DNA from: Pomphorhynchus laevis
Taxonomy: Eukaryota; Acanthocephala; Palaeacanthocephala; Echinorhynchida; Pomphorhynchidae
DNA length: 64,000 nucleotides
Direction: 5' to 3'
Assembly (NCBI GenBank): GCA_012934845.2
Contig: WNNJ02000927.1
Location: 62,001-126,000 of the forward strand
The translations under genes were made by a program, and so were the position numbers. Shown here one piece after another: positions 34,216 to 46,190 of the stretch. The notes beneath the pieces were generated by a model. It was not told the DNA's origin. It made no database searches and was given only the letters and a program-made list of their open reading frames with translations. Each line of letters opens with the position of its first letter. Position 1 is the first letter of the stretch.

Positions 34216-35099
34216 TAATGTCTCTATTCCTATTTTTAGTGGTTGTTCGTTATTTATTTAAGAAATTCCTTATTATTGTTAATTTTCTTTATGTGTATAT
34301 GCCGACAAGCACCGAACATTTATTCACGGCCGTTTCTCGTTCGAAGCAACACAAACCTGTATATATTTAAGATATTTATTTTGAAAATCGAAGCATGTGG
34401 CCTTGCGGCAGAATAGCTACGCTTTTGGCAACAAATAAGATGAATCAATTTACAAAGTTTAATCAAACATTTTATTTTTGTATTAGTCGGTATTTGTTAA
34501 ATCCGCCATTGCCGGTCCCAAGCCCGGTTGAAATAGGATGAGGGACATTATCGTACTATATGTAAGGTACATTAAAATATTTATGACCGTACTGATGTAC
34601 CATTCTTGAATTTATCTGTTTGTTTTTTGTTGTAGGAAGAGTTAGTTGAACTAATTCGTTAAAGTAATTCATTGGACTAATATTATATAGTTATGATTTT
34701 CAAATGTTTTTAAATTTTTGTCTTTAAATTTTTCACAAGTTTGTCTCATGTAATTCATTGGACTAATATTATATAGTTATGATTTTCAAATGTTTTTAAA
34801 TTTTTGTCTTTAAATTTTTCACAAGTTTGTCGACTAATATTTTTAAAATAACGACATGAATATAATTTGCTTCTTTAATGGCACGAAATAAAGTTAAAAC
34901 ACATTTTATTTTAATAACGAGTAATGAAAATACGCATTATGAACATTCGTTTGGGTTTAATGCTGTTTTACACTTTTTTGATTCATCCCAAATGTTAATT
35001 TAAATTCAATATCTGTGTTGCATTGCTTTTCATGCCAACTCGTGAGATGCTTTATAAGATTTACGGTAATATCAAGTGCAACTTTCGCGGCAAATTTTG
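34216..35099. other. Non-coding; short tandem duplication at 34664-34832
   Basis: An 86-bp unit (starting GTAATTCATTGGACTAATAT at 34664 and 34750) is repeated twice almost exactly. Otherwise nothing recognised. Confidence 0.6.
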
Positions 35100-37260
35100 T
35101 ACATAGAGGTTAACATCCAATAAGTAGAGCAACATATATATTTCTTATCTTTGAAGACACCTGATGAGTCTGAAATGTCCAACTAGATGTTAGTTTAATT
35201 CCAAGATATCCATAGTAATTAACAAACTGGATCAGTTCGTTAGAATACTCTGCAACATCGTTTTTACTTAATGGTCCAACATCGTTTATCATCACTTTTG
35301 TTTTAAAAATGTTTACTGTAAGTTTATTGTCTTTTGCATAGCTTCCTAAGCTCTGAAGTGTTGCATTAACAGTATTGATGTCGTTTGCAATAATCACTAA
35401 ATCATCTAACTATAATAATATTTCCATTTGCTTTGATGTTCCTTCTATTTTGTCAGGTAAGTTATTGATATAAAGAGCGAACTGCAATGGACTCAGCGAG
35501 TCTCCCTGCTGAACACCTCATTTTTTTAATCTTATGTGAATGCTGCTTACTATCCGTTATCTGAATAAAATTACAACCGATATGGTTTATTATTACGTTA
35601 AATATTCTTCATTGTATCTTGGAATAATTTACTAATTTCCGTATTAAAAGTGTGTGATTGACTAAATCAAAAGATGTTTCAAAATAAAAAATGGCGTACT
35701 TATACTTTCGTGGTGTAGATAAAACGGCTTTATAACACTCATCAAGTTATTTATAGTATCAACTGTAAGTTTTCCTGGACAAAAACCAAATTGTTCAACT
35801 GCGAGTGTTAATTCATAATATAACTATAGATTCTGTTGCTAATAATCTTTGTTAAAATTTTTCCACAATGTGATTGTAGCGCGATGCCTCTATACGGGTT
35901 TGGATCTTGTGCATTTCCTTTACCTTTATATATTATTTGCAACCATGAATTACGCTATTCACAAGGAACTTTTGAGCCGGATAATATTATATCATATAAT
36001 TCTACCTGGAATTGTCCGATACAATTAAATGATTCACGCAGTACTTCGTTAGTTATTATATCAGGTCCACACGCCTTCCTGAGTAGACTTTGCATAAATA
36101 CATTTCTAGCTCATCAGCACTAAAAATGGGCATTTAGTTATTCTACGTCATTATTCATTGCCATTTCATGATCAAAGTACCTATTCATATCAATCAGTAG
36201 ATCTTACAATCATTGTTGCAGCTTAATGTCTTCGAAGTGTGATGACCATGCTTCCATCGATATTTTGTTTGCATAATTTACACGAGCATGTGTGGTTTTT
36301 AAATCCACGGACATTTCTACGTTCACTCAACGAATCGCTGTACATTTCTCTTTAGTATATTATCATTTGTCTTTTTTAAGATATTTCTGAACTTACTCCT
36401 TTGGTTGTGCTATCACATGATTTCATTATAGCTTCACATTTTAGTATGACCCTGGATATCAAATTTGATATCACAAATCTGATTCAGTAATATTTTTTAA
36501 ACATTTAATTATCTAAAACATTGTTGTTTGTTTTCTTGCTTATTCGCTAGATAATGATCTAGTACAATTTTGACTTTAATTGAAATATGCTTCCTCGCTA
36601 AAGCATTCTCGTAATTCAAGTATAGTTTGATTGATCATTGTATATCAGAAGTGATAAATGTAAGATCTATAGTGCCACCTCATCTTTTACATATAAAGGT
36701 ACACTCTTTTTTATAATTATGTATGTTTAAAACATAGCTGCTCATCATAGTTGCTAGCAAATCTTTATTTTTGTATTTTGTTCTCTCCATACAAACATTA
36801 AAATCTCTCAGCACTATAACTTTGATGTTTTTGTCAACAGTATATATACATTCAGGTATTTCTTCTATAATAGGAAAATAGCCTGCAATAATTCTAAATT
36901 GTTCATTAAAGTGGTTAAACAATAAATTGTTCTCATTAATTCTTTCAACTCAGCGATATTGCAAATAAATACTCCTCCATGTTACTGACCTCTCAAATTG
37001 TGTTGTGCGAAAATTTGGTAGATATAGAAGTATCTCAATTGAGTATTATATTTTTGATATCTCTGTAAGGACAATCACATTTGAATTGTGTAAAGTATGT
37101 GTTTCCATTTATCTGCACAAACATTTCAGCCTCTTGGCATTCCAAAGTAATATATTGCATTAATACACTTTGGACTAACTTAATCTGCAATTCAGCCCCT
37201 ATTGTGTTTATAACTATGTCCAAACCACATTTGGGCGGAGACGGATAAAGCAAAAATTCT
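35100..37260 (-). pseudogene. Broken APE-type LINE, endonuclease plus RT
   Basis: Read on the minus strand. A 72-codon open part (37253-37035) with LDIVINTIGAE precedes an endonuclease motif IVLRDFNVCMERT (36815). RT blocks follow: ACGPDIITNEVLRESF (36080), QDPNPYRGIAL-type block (35890), FGFCPGKLTVDTINN (35790), GVQQGDSLSPLQFALYINDL (35515-35460), LDDLVIIANDINTVNATLQ (35400) and YGYLGIKL (35205). The catalytic block reads LDD because its first residue has changed. A different family from the 31745 LINE. Many breaks; old. Confidence 0.7.
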
Positions 37261-37439
37261 TGTTGATTCTAAGATTTTATTCCACCTGAGCTGTAACCTC
37301 TAGAATTTATCTTTATGCAAATGAATGTTTCACAATATCTTCCTTATTTAAATACTTCTTGATTTGTATATTCTGATAAGTTAAAAAATGAATCGAAATT
37401 ATAAAAAAATATGAAATGCATGCTCAGATTTATTGTTGA

Positions 37440-38383
37440 TATATGTATATTAAATCTAATAATTTTTATCCAATAAGTGAACAAATTTGTCCAAGTAGCC
37501 TTATTCTTAATAAAGCTAACATTAATGATAAAGAATGTATATATCTAGGTATGAACGTTAAATTAACATCAATTAAAACTACTTTTAATTTATATTGTAA
37601 AGATGTCATAGTTAAATTTACAAGAAACATATTTTTGGATGATCATTCCTGCATACCATAATTTTAAATATAATACATTAAACAAATATATGGATGAAAT
37701 TAAGTTAATAGAAGCATTAAATATTTTGATAAATCGAATTTATTTAAAAGTATGAGCATTAATATTTAGACAAATAAATGATGTTTCAATGAGAAGTAAT
37801 AGTAACCTAACTATTACTAATTTATTTTTAAGCTTTATAAAATAGGAATTTGTCCATAACTGAGTAAAAAATAGATTTAAACTATATAAAGATATGATAT
37901 AAATATATTTTGATATATTGATAATTTATGTGTATTTAACTCTAATAATTTTTATTCAATAAGTGAACAAATTTATCCAAGTAGCCTTATTCTTAATAAG
38001 ACTAATATTGTTGATAATAAATGTATTTATCTAGTTATAAACATTTAATTAACATCAATTAAAACGATTATTATCTTATATCGTAAAGATGACATTTAAA
38101 TATTTACAAAAAAACATATCATGCATAAAATGTAATATTAAATATAATACTTAAAATATGAAATTTTACGAATTACCAAATTATTTTACGATATTGATTT
38201 TCTTCAAATATATATAAACACAATGTTATTAAAAATATATTTAAACTTGAAAGAGAAAATTTTTTATGGATGGATACTAAATAATATACTTTGTATCAGA
38301 ACAAGATACTAGATAATTAAATTTCATAAAAAGAAATACGTCATTAGCATGTATATATCCCCACTGCTATGCTTGGTCGAGAA
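37440..38383 (+). mobile_element. Penelope-like element, family A, RT scraps and 3' end
   Basis: The plus translation 37443-37661 (NLYCKDVIVKFTRNIFLDDH) matches the minus-strand copy at 50806-51147 (NLYRKDDIFKFTRNIFLHEH). A second, more worn and partly overlapping copy runs 37680-38290, ending KRKFFMDGY where the other copy ends GKFLWMDNK. The family's non-coding terminal region follows. Fragmentary with several breaks. Its RT type is identified from the better copy at 50440-51900. Confidence 0.65.
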
Positions 38384-39240
38384 ATAGGACCCGAAACCTG
38401 ATAACATAGCAGCTCCTCCTGATGATCTTATTATCCCTTATTCGAATACATCGTATATTATGTATTAGTCAATTCATAAAAATTGATTTTTATTTGAAAT
38501 TTCAATTTAAATTTTAACTTTATGTATAAATTGTCAAAAATTTAATATACTAATTATTTATTAAACTTGTAATTTTATTATGCTACCTCTATTGTTAATA
38601 TTTAATTATTTAATGTTTCAGTTTTTATTTTTATTTAAAACTATCTTTTATTTACAAACTCAGGTAGCAAATATGATGAATTGATCCATATTCTATTGTG
38701 TCGTGAGATGTAGATATACTAATTTTTCCGGCGTTACCGTTAGAAATCTGATTAAAAACTGAGTATACGTATTTTATACGATATATAAATAAAGATCAAT
38801 AATAAATAATTATATAAGATTTTTACAATTTATATTTACATCACGTTAAAATTTAAAATAAAAATTTAATATAAAGGCATTTGTTATGAATTGACTAATC
38901 AATACCATGCGATGTATCAGAATAATGATTAAAGGTCATCAGGATGAACTGCTATGCTGTCAGGTTTCGGCCTCTATTCCTCGACCCAAAATAGTTGCGG
39001 AGCCAAAATATTGTTTATTATCCATCCATAATTTTTAACTCTTAATAGTTTAAATTTAATATTTTGTAGATTTACATAATGTAAAAGAAATAATCCATTA
39101 AACTTGCTTGAAAATAAGAAGAAACATTGTCGTATTAATAATACAGTTTCAGTATTTCTGTCAGTATTTTTTATATCACCGGGTAAACAAAGTCCGCATG
39201 TCAATTATAAATTGTCAGTAGAGCAAATCAGATCAGCTAA
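38384..39240. repeat. Tail-to-tail palindrome of family A Penelope ends
   Basis: The left arm starts GACCCGAAACCTGATAACAT at 38388; the right arm, on the minus strand, starts GGCCGAAACCTGACAGCATA at about 38972. Arms run inward with shared blocks 'attagtcaattcataaaaat' and 'acgtattttatac'. Beyond the right arm the minus strand again carries the end of the RT ORF (near 39015-39060). Two elements therefore meet end to end in opposite directions, as at 2866-3540. Confidence 0.7.
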
Positions 39241-39825
39241 CTGAGTCCCGGAAAAGACCCGTTTACTGTAACCCTGCAGTTATGTAATTTTATAAAAATA
39301 ATTTTATTTAAAAAAATATTAATTAATAATAATATTATTATTAATAATAATTGAGTGGTTTTGGGTTTGTAATGCAGAATAAGAAGAGTGAGTGGACTTA
39401 TATATGCTCACGTGGTGTGTAATAAACATCGGTTCAAATTCATTATAAACACTTTATCGAAAGCACATGGAAATCCAAATAAATTTGCATTGCTTAACTT
39501 TTCAGGCAAATACAGCGAAGATAATCGGTAAACCTATAAGTAAGATCAATAGTTCAAATCTATCATAGACTTATATTCAGTTTATCATATATTGTATCAA
39601 GGATTAGCTGCTAAAAGCTATTAAATAAAATATTTTTACAAGATAGCAAATCAACTACACCACAAATCCTGAACGAAAATCATTATGATTGGAAACTAAA
39701 ACATTTGGGATAATAATTAAACGAGTTAAAAATCGCTTTATCAACAAAATAATAAGTCACTATATACTTTAACACCAAATGAATATTTTACAGCTTCATT
39801 TAATAAGTTTAACAGATAGTAAAAA
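39241..39825. other. No gene seen
   Basis: A+T-rich, including an AAT/ATT tract at 39310-39350. Confidence 0.4.
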
Positions 39826-40032
39826 TTTTAAATAGTGTTTAATGATCCATTATTGATAAAGAATTATTGGATCTGGATTAAAGAAATAAGGAAACTTTTA
39901 TTAGATATTTCGCTAAACTCTGTTAGCATCTTCAGAAAATCATCTGAAGATGATTTTTTGAAGATGCTTAGAGAGGTTAGCGAAATATCAAATAAAAGTT
40001 TCCTTATTTCTTTAATCCAGCTCCAATAATTC
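39826..40032. repeat. Fold-back element, family B, clearest copy
   Basis: Arms from 39861 ('gaattattggatctggatta') and to 40032 ('taatccagctccaataattc') are inverted. Read outward from the centre, each arm has the form TTTTTTGAAGATGCTTAGAG...AGGTTAGCGAAATATCA, or on the other strand TTTTCTGAAGATGCTAACAG then AGTTTAGCGAAATATC. An open frame through it is a by-product of the hairpin. Confidence 0.75.
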
Positions 40033-40289
40033 TCAAGATAGTAAATATAATAAACTTGAAGATTTCATAAGAAAAGCTGAGATTTCCCTGAGTATTACAA
40101 TCAAAACGCATAGTAAATCAATGTACACATATTAGTATAGCTAAATGGCAATCACACTTTGAAAGTATATTGAGTGTCTCAAATTATAGATCAATTTATT
40201 ACAATACACATTTACCTATCACGGTTCAGAAATACCAATATAATGGCGAGAATCTACAATTAAAATATTATATAATGAAAAAGAATAAA

Positions 40290-40720
40290 TTGAAGATCCG
40301 AACTCATATAGGGGAATCGTATTGAAATGTCATATTACGAAAATATTTGCAAAGCTTATAAGTGATCGTCTGTATAACTACGTGAATATAATAATACAAT
40401 ATAAAAGGACTAATGAGGGATTTGATTATTAGACTCTTAAGTAATGACCACAATGTATATTCAAAACAAATAAATTAGCAACAAGGTGTTCAACAAGGAC
40501 ACATTTTGAGCCCTCTACTTTTTCACTGTCCATAAGTGATTTACTTGATGTAATGATCTCTGGATGTACTGGAGTGACATTTATTTTATATGCTGAGGAT
40601 TTAGTTATTTTATGTAGAGATATAAATACTGTTCTTAATTAATTAAGAAAACTTGATATTTATGCAAATCAGAATGACTTGGTTGTCATCCAGGCGTGGA
40701 GGTCCATAAGCTAAAGCCGG
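40290..40720 (+). pseudogene. LINE RT fragment
   Basis: EDPNSYRGIVLKCHITKIFA then KLISDRLYNYVN (40300-40395) is the fingers block of a LINE RT. At 40490-40690, in other frames, come QGHILSPLLFSLSISDLL-like sequence and FILYAEDLVILCRDINTVLN, the palm with YAED in the catalytic block. Related to the 35100-37260 LINE (compare IIANDINTVN). Truncated on both sides. Confidence 0.65.
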
Positions 40721-41514
40721 TTGCGCAAAGTATAAAAATTTATATTTTAATAACATTATTATTTGAAATTAAAGTCCTATGTAGCCCTCAAATACAATGA
40801 TACACCTTTTGTCAAGGTGAATGCTACGCTTATTCGAAATTTCTAAAATTTTGTCAGTATAATTAGAATATTGACGCAAAGCAATTCGGTGTACCATCAT
40901 CTTCATAAGCATAAAAGCGTATTTTCTGGCTCAATCCAATGCATCCATCTTTTACACATCTGGAAGCACGAGTTTATTCTCCGCAAAATTAATAAGGAAG
41001 ATAGCTACAATAAATCAATGAAAAGAAAGGTTAAATATGAAGATGCTATCACAAAAATTCGAAAAAAAAACATTAACAATAGCAAGTTCAGCGTCACAAT
41101 GTCTAAGCGGAGCATTTTGGTTGCCAAATGGCTAACCTTTATCAACTGTAATTAGTTAGTTATATTTAGAAATTTTCACCAATAATAGCAATATTTAATA
41201 TTTTTACTAAAGTTTCTAACTAACTTAACTTTTGTTTGAATTGTAAAAAATATTATATATAAAAAATAATATGTTTATTATTAATAAATTATTAATGATG
41301 AGCTTATTTCGAAAATTCAAAATACGCGCCTTTTCTGCAAAAATTATTAAGAATTAAAAAATTAATTATGATCCTTCTCGATCGAACATTGGATACAAAA
41401 TACGTTTTCCAAATGTTTATTGGTCATGCTGTATGTTTCAAACTTTGGAGACGCTGAGAAACCGACGCCTCATTGTATAGCTCAAAAAGATTAATTTCAA
41501 GCAAAAATTTTATC
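40721..41514. other. No gene recognised
   Basis: An open frame of 94 codons at 40871-41155 is lysine- and serine-rich and matches nothing I know. Confidence 0.35.
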
Positions 41515-41860
41515 ATTTTGTTGAGATATTTCCGGACCTCTTCGACCAACTTGTATTTTAGCTGGCTACATAATAGCTTCAGCTATCAGGTCGCATTACG
41601 ACAGAAAGCATGCTGTCCAGACAACTCCACAGGGCGGAACCATCAGTGGACGTCCCTGTATCATCGTTGTTTCGTCCCTCAGCATGCACTATATTGACGA
41701 TAAACTTAGTGGTCATCTATCAGATTAAAATGATGCATTGAAATCGTATTGTTGGTAGTCGGTTGAATTTCATTTTGTTGAGATATTTCTAGACCTCTTC
41801 GACTAACTTGTATTTTAGCTGGCTACATAATAGCTTTAGCTATCAGGTCGCATTACGACA
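41515..41860. repeat. Direct repeat pair of about 92 bp
   Basis: 41515-41605 and 41768-41860 share 'ttgttgagatatttc(c/t)(g/a)gacctcttcgac' and 'agctatcaggtcgcattacg'. The second copy runs into a LINE endonuclease fragment on the minus strand, so the pair may mark an insertion or local duplication within that LINE. Confidence 0.65.
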
Positions 41861-42075
41861 TTAGCTATTACTGGGAACTGAGTACTTAGCGTTGAAATCA
41901 CCTACCATTACAATAGGTCGATCGAGATTTACTTGAGAGGTTTGAGTGGATAATCCAACGACCGTTGGATTCCAAAATAGTGAATTTCCTCGTCTACTCG
42001 ATTGATTAAATCATCATGCTACTCTATTGACGTAAACGCGGTAGAGTCGAGACATCAACTTTGTTCATATGATAC
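41760..42075 (-). pseudogene. LINE endonuclease fragment
   Basis: The minus-strand translation NLDRPIVMVGDFNAKYSVPS (near 41930-41872) is the GDFNAK motif of an apurinic-type endonuclease of jockey/I-type LINEs. Upstream on that strand are short matching pieces broken by stops. Fragment only. Confidence 0.55.
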
Positions 42076-42149
42076 TGAAAGTAGCACCACTCAACTATCA
42101 TTTTATAAAGAGTAGAGGATTTTTTAGAATTTTATTTAAACGATAATTG

Positions 42150-42215
42150 TCGTTGCAAATTTTCAGGAACGAACTGTTACCATCTTCAGGCTGCTAGTGT
42201 AATCATAATTTTAAT
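42150..42215 (-). other. Hammerhead-like module near a LINE end
   Basis: The minus strand reads GCAGCCTGAAGATGGTAACA then GTTCGTTCCTGAAAATTTGC. This is the CTGAAGA word, a GGUAAC/GUUCC-type stem and GAAAATTTGC in place of GAAAUAUC. A worn relative of the module in fold-back families B and D. Confidence 0.35.
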
Positions 42216-42299
42216 AATAAAGATTTTGTTAACAACTACATAACCATTAAAAAGTTTAAATAGAAAAACATGCAAAAAAATAAAACAGAAAACAAAGTC

Positions 42300-44600
42300 A
42301 GCCCTGTCGTTAACGGAGTCTTCATTGTTTCACAGTCTCAGTCCGCATGGATATGAGCCCTCCAGCCAATCCAACACGCCGTTCTCTGACTAAACTACAT
42401 GGGATATCTCACTCCCCGATTGATCCAATCGATGCGGACTATGCTCGGTAATCGCGAGATGAGGAGGTTGAGAAACCTTAGTCTTTGATCTGGGCGAGGT
42501 CCTCTTGAAAAGAAGACTAATCCCGAGATAGCCCAGGTACCCCATAGGCGCGCTTGGGTTTTCCAATTCAATGACAAATGTTGAGCCCGTTTCAGGGCCC
42601 ACCTAGCTTTCTTTAAGATACGTTTGAGTCTATCCAGTTCAGCTTTCTCTGACCAGTTCACTGTAATGCTGATTTTCAGGAATTTTTCTCGACTTGTGAA
42701 TGTAGAGAGTGATTGAGGCTGCAAAATGGAGGCGAGTGCAGATAGTGCTAATCTCTTAAGCTTCTTTTTGAAGGCAGGGGCACCATGAAAGACGACCACC
42801 TGCGATTTAGAGAAGTTGCGAACAAGATTGAATATGGGTAGCTAATATTTTAATCTTAAAAAGAAACGGATGATGTCAGAGACTACACCTTTGCACCTGC
42901 GTCCAGAGAACAGGGTTGTGGTAACATCAACGTGTACCACAAGATATTGATCGCGTTTAAATATTTTGTAGAGTATAATGGAGGCAGCAAGATACAAGAT
43001 TAGAGAAAGTGGGGATCCTTGAGGCAACCCGTAATAGGGTAAAACTGACGTGCATTAGGGTCATATTCATAGATAAATCGCTTGGTATACAACAATATTT
43101 CCACCCTGTTAACAATTCTCCCAGGCAACCCAAGGGATCTGAGAGAAGAGATAACAAAAGGAATGGAAATGCGGTCAAATGCAGCAGAAAAATCAAGAAA
43201 GACAGCCACAGCAAGCTGATGACTGTTCTCTTGACAAAACTGATGCACTTCACCTATTGATGAATGGACCGAGCGATCTTTTGAGTACCCATGAAAACCT
43301 GGTGGGATTAAATTTCGCCTACATAGATGGTCTCGGATTTTACGAGCAATCGCTTTTCGTAAATGGAGATGAGGGGGTTTTAAATCAAAATGGGCCGCAG
43401 ATCTTTAGGATATGAAATCGATTTCTTTTTGGGTAAAAACACACGTCGGCTAATATTTATGCCAGCAATATCGGACGGGGAGGCTAATAGCATTGTGATG
43501 ACGACCTCCTCTCTCTGACTGCCTTTCAAAAGCTGAAAGATCCGAGTGGAGAGTGACGCCTGGGAACTGGAGGTGCCCAGAAGTGACCCCCAGGAGTTTA
43601 GGATATATGTTGCAGATAGTTCCCTACTCCTGAAGTCACACCAAGGCGGGATTGGTTGAAGAGATTAAGAGTCTCCATACTTATATAAGGATAGTGACTC
43701 CTCTGAAACTTTGTCAAGGCCTATGCCACCAACCCAAACCGAGGCTGTATCCTTCTGGCAATTAAACTTCTCCTCCTTGAATATCTTCCAGAAGGAAGCC
43801 TGAGAAGGGTTAAGGTGAGCAAGGCTCGCCCTATCTCTGCTCAGCTGGTACTTATATCTAGAGCTCCAATATTCATTCGAGAGGGCCTGTTTGACGGAAA
43901 CAGAGAGATTTGGAAAGTGTAGCATTTTAGCTAGAACCTTGAGTTTTGTTGGAGTTGGATTGTATATGCGAGCTTTATAGGTAGTCGAAAGCAACGCGGT
44001 AGCTTGCGATGAGAGGTAGGAATTAAATTCGGTCAAACTCTCATTCCCAATCAGGGGGAAGAGTTGGATAGCTGCCTGAAAGAAGGGCACTCTATAGGAT
44101 CAAAGTGAAACCTCTTTCTAAGCAACGTATCTTTCTCTAGTCGCCAGCGTAATAGGTCATGAGAGATGGTCTGTTGTAGTCGCGACTGATCAGTACAGAT
44201 GGGTTTTAACAACCACATCTTATGAAGCGGTAATATATCGAGGAGGGAATTAGTTATTGAGCAATGAAAAGCGGGAGAAGGTTGTTTGTGAATAAGATAG
44301 TCGTTCCTGGTTCTGCGGAGCGCTGCATTTATCCAACGACAAGTTCTCTCTGTGAAATCACCAAGTAACATGTCATAGCCACTACCCAAAATACGATCCA
44401 GGAGGTCACGGTTCTTGTGAATTTCTCCTGGCATAATTTTGCTTTATATAACACCATCAACAACAGTGGGGTGATGCTCCTTTGTTCTACAATTGCATGA
44501 TTTCCCTGTGTAAGCGTAAGGGTATGAAAATTTAAAACAATAATTATACACGTGAATAAAACAAATGAATACAAAACAAAAAAATAAAACTAGTATTCAA
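42300..44600 (-). pseudogene. Jockey/R1-like LINE ORF2 copy, broken (sister of 31745)
   Basis: Minus strand, 5' to 3': SGYDMLLGDFTERTCRWINA (44395), a middle domain FPLIGNESLTEFNSYLSSQA (44060) and SQASFWKIFKEEKF (43805), the linker near 43600, then RT. RT blocks are HQFCQENSHQLAVAVFLDFS (43245), SAAFDRISIPFVISS, MPQGSPLSLILYLAASI (43025) and VVHVDVTTTLFSG (42930), where the catalytic YADD has become HVDV. The thumb and C-terminal region run to 42395. At least four frame breaks. Close enough to the plus-strand copy to come from the same family. Its 5' side abuts a Penelope-like element at about 44750. Confidence 0.8.
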
Positions 44601-44749
44601 ATAGAATAGCAAAAAATTCTAAAATGTATTATACCAAAATTAAATTACTCAAAATTAAATTAAAATTAATTTTACTAAACCAATGAAAATAAATTAAACA
44701 AACTTAGATGTACGACTACGATGAATTAATGTAACTTAAGTTCTATACT

Positions 44750-46190
44750 TAGCTGAATACCTGTTAAAATAGCGCTTTTTTATTTTTTAATAGCCAACGC
44801 TTCCAAACATAACCTAGTATTTTTATCTGGACAGGTATGGATTATTTTACATTTATCTATGTCCAACATATGTTAGGTTTCACGTACATGTTGCGAAACA
44901 GCACATTTAGTGTTTTTAGAATCCCTATACGTGCGGGCATGCTCCATTAGCCTATCAAGTAGGGCGCTGCTTGTCTGTCCTATATAGCCTAAATCACAGG
45001 ATGATCACGGTATAGGATATACTATTCCGTGAGTCTCTCTTATTTGCGTTTAAACCTCGTTACCATTTTTATGCCTGCATGGGCATAAAGCAACAACTTT
45101 TTACCTGTGGCATTTATTCTGTTACACATCCGTTTTATATGTGAGTTTACTATATCATTATTTGAGGGTAAATTTATATAAATTTTCTTTTCGTTATGGT
45201 TATCTGCTAGATGTTGTTTTGGGCATCTAATTTGATTTCATACTCACTTTATTATTGTTGATGGATAGCCTCTATCTAAGAACATTTAAAAGATTTTTCT
45301 GCAATATCTAGACGACCTCAAAAGTTCTTCTGGGAGGGCCGAGATATCGCGGGTTATTGATTTCCGCAGATTTCCAATGACTAACAAGAGAGAGTATACC
45401 TGGTTTACGGTATACTGATGTGCTAATTACCGAACTACTTTGATGGAGAGCAGCATCAAGGAATTGAAAGCTACCGTTTTCCTAAGCTTAACTGTCATTT
45501 TATATTCGGGTCATACTCATTGAGATCGGTCAAGAGTGTTCCTTTATTTATATTCGTAACACCAACTCGTAAAAACACATCACCCAAATAATGACACCAA
45601 TATGTAAATTTGTCAATTGTGGACCTGGCCAATACTTTTCACTCTCTCATATATTTCAGATAGGGTCGGTCCTAACGGGCTTCCCATTGCTACGCAGTCT
45701 ATCTGATCGTAAAACGTTACTTCAAAAATAAGATGAGCTTGAGAGGTACAATAATTCAGCAATATTGCCCATTCAACGTTATTTAGGTGCCATTCTATAC
45801 ATCTTTTTGTAGAAGTTCAGATGCCATTACTATGACTTGATCAAGTGGAACATTGTGAAGAGTGATATCACATCAGCTTATACCATTTTTGACTGTCTTG
45901 GTAAACTTAATGCTTTGAGTTAAAGTACAAAATCATACCCATCCTTAACCTTGTATTTCCAGCTAGTATCTATCTGAGTTCTAAGGTATCCATTGATTTC
46001 TCTAGCTAGAGCGTGGTTATACGGACCATAACGGGATACAATAGGTTTCCAGTGGGTGTTTATTTTTTCGTACACATGTTGGTGTTTATGTAATTTACCG
46101 CTTAAATACATGAAATCTCGATGTGATGCAACGCCACGAACTCTCCAATATGAGGAGATGGTATCTTTTTGTATCATCACCACAGCATAG
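44750..46190 (-). mobile_element. Penelope-like element, family B, inserted in a LINE
   Basis: Minus strand. The RT start region HWKPIVSRYGPYNHALAREI then NGYLRTQIDTSW (46070-45970) is the RPIVS...LA block of Penelope RT, followed by YDFVL. In scattered frames come VPLDQVIVMAS (45845) and TIDKFTYWCHYLGDVF (45600). Near 45010-44940 lies a GIY-YIG endonuclease: GIVYPIP, CDLGYIGQTSSALLDRLMEH, then KNTKCAVSQHV. RT followed by GIY-YIG is the Penelope/Neptune arrangement. Broken in several places. It separates two pieces of the same jockey-like LINE family (42300-44600 and 46177-48440), so it is either inserted there or at a later junction. Confidence 0.75.
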
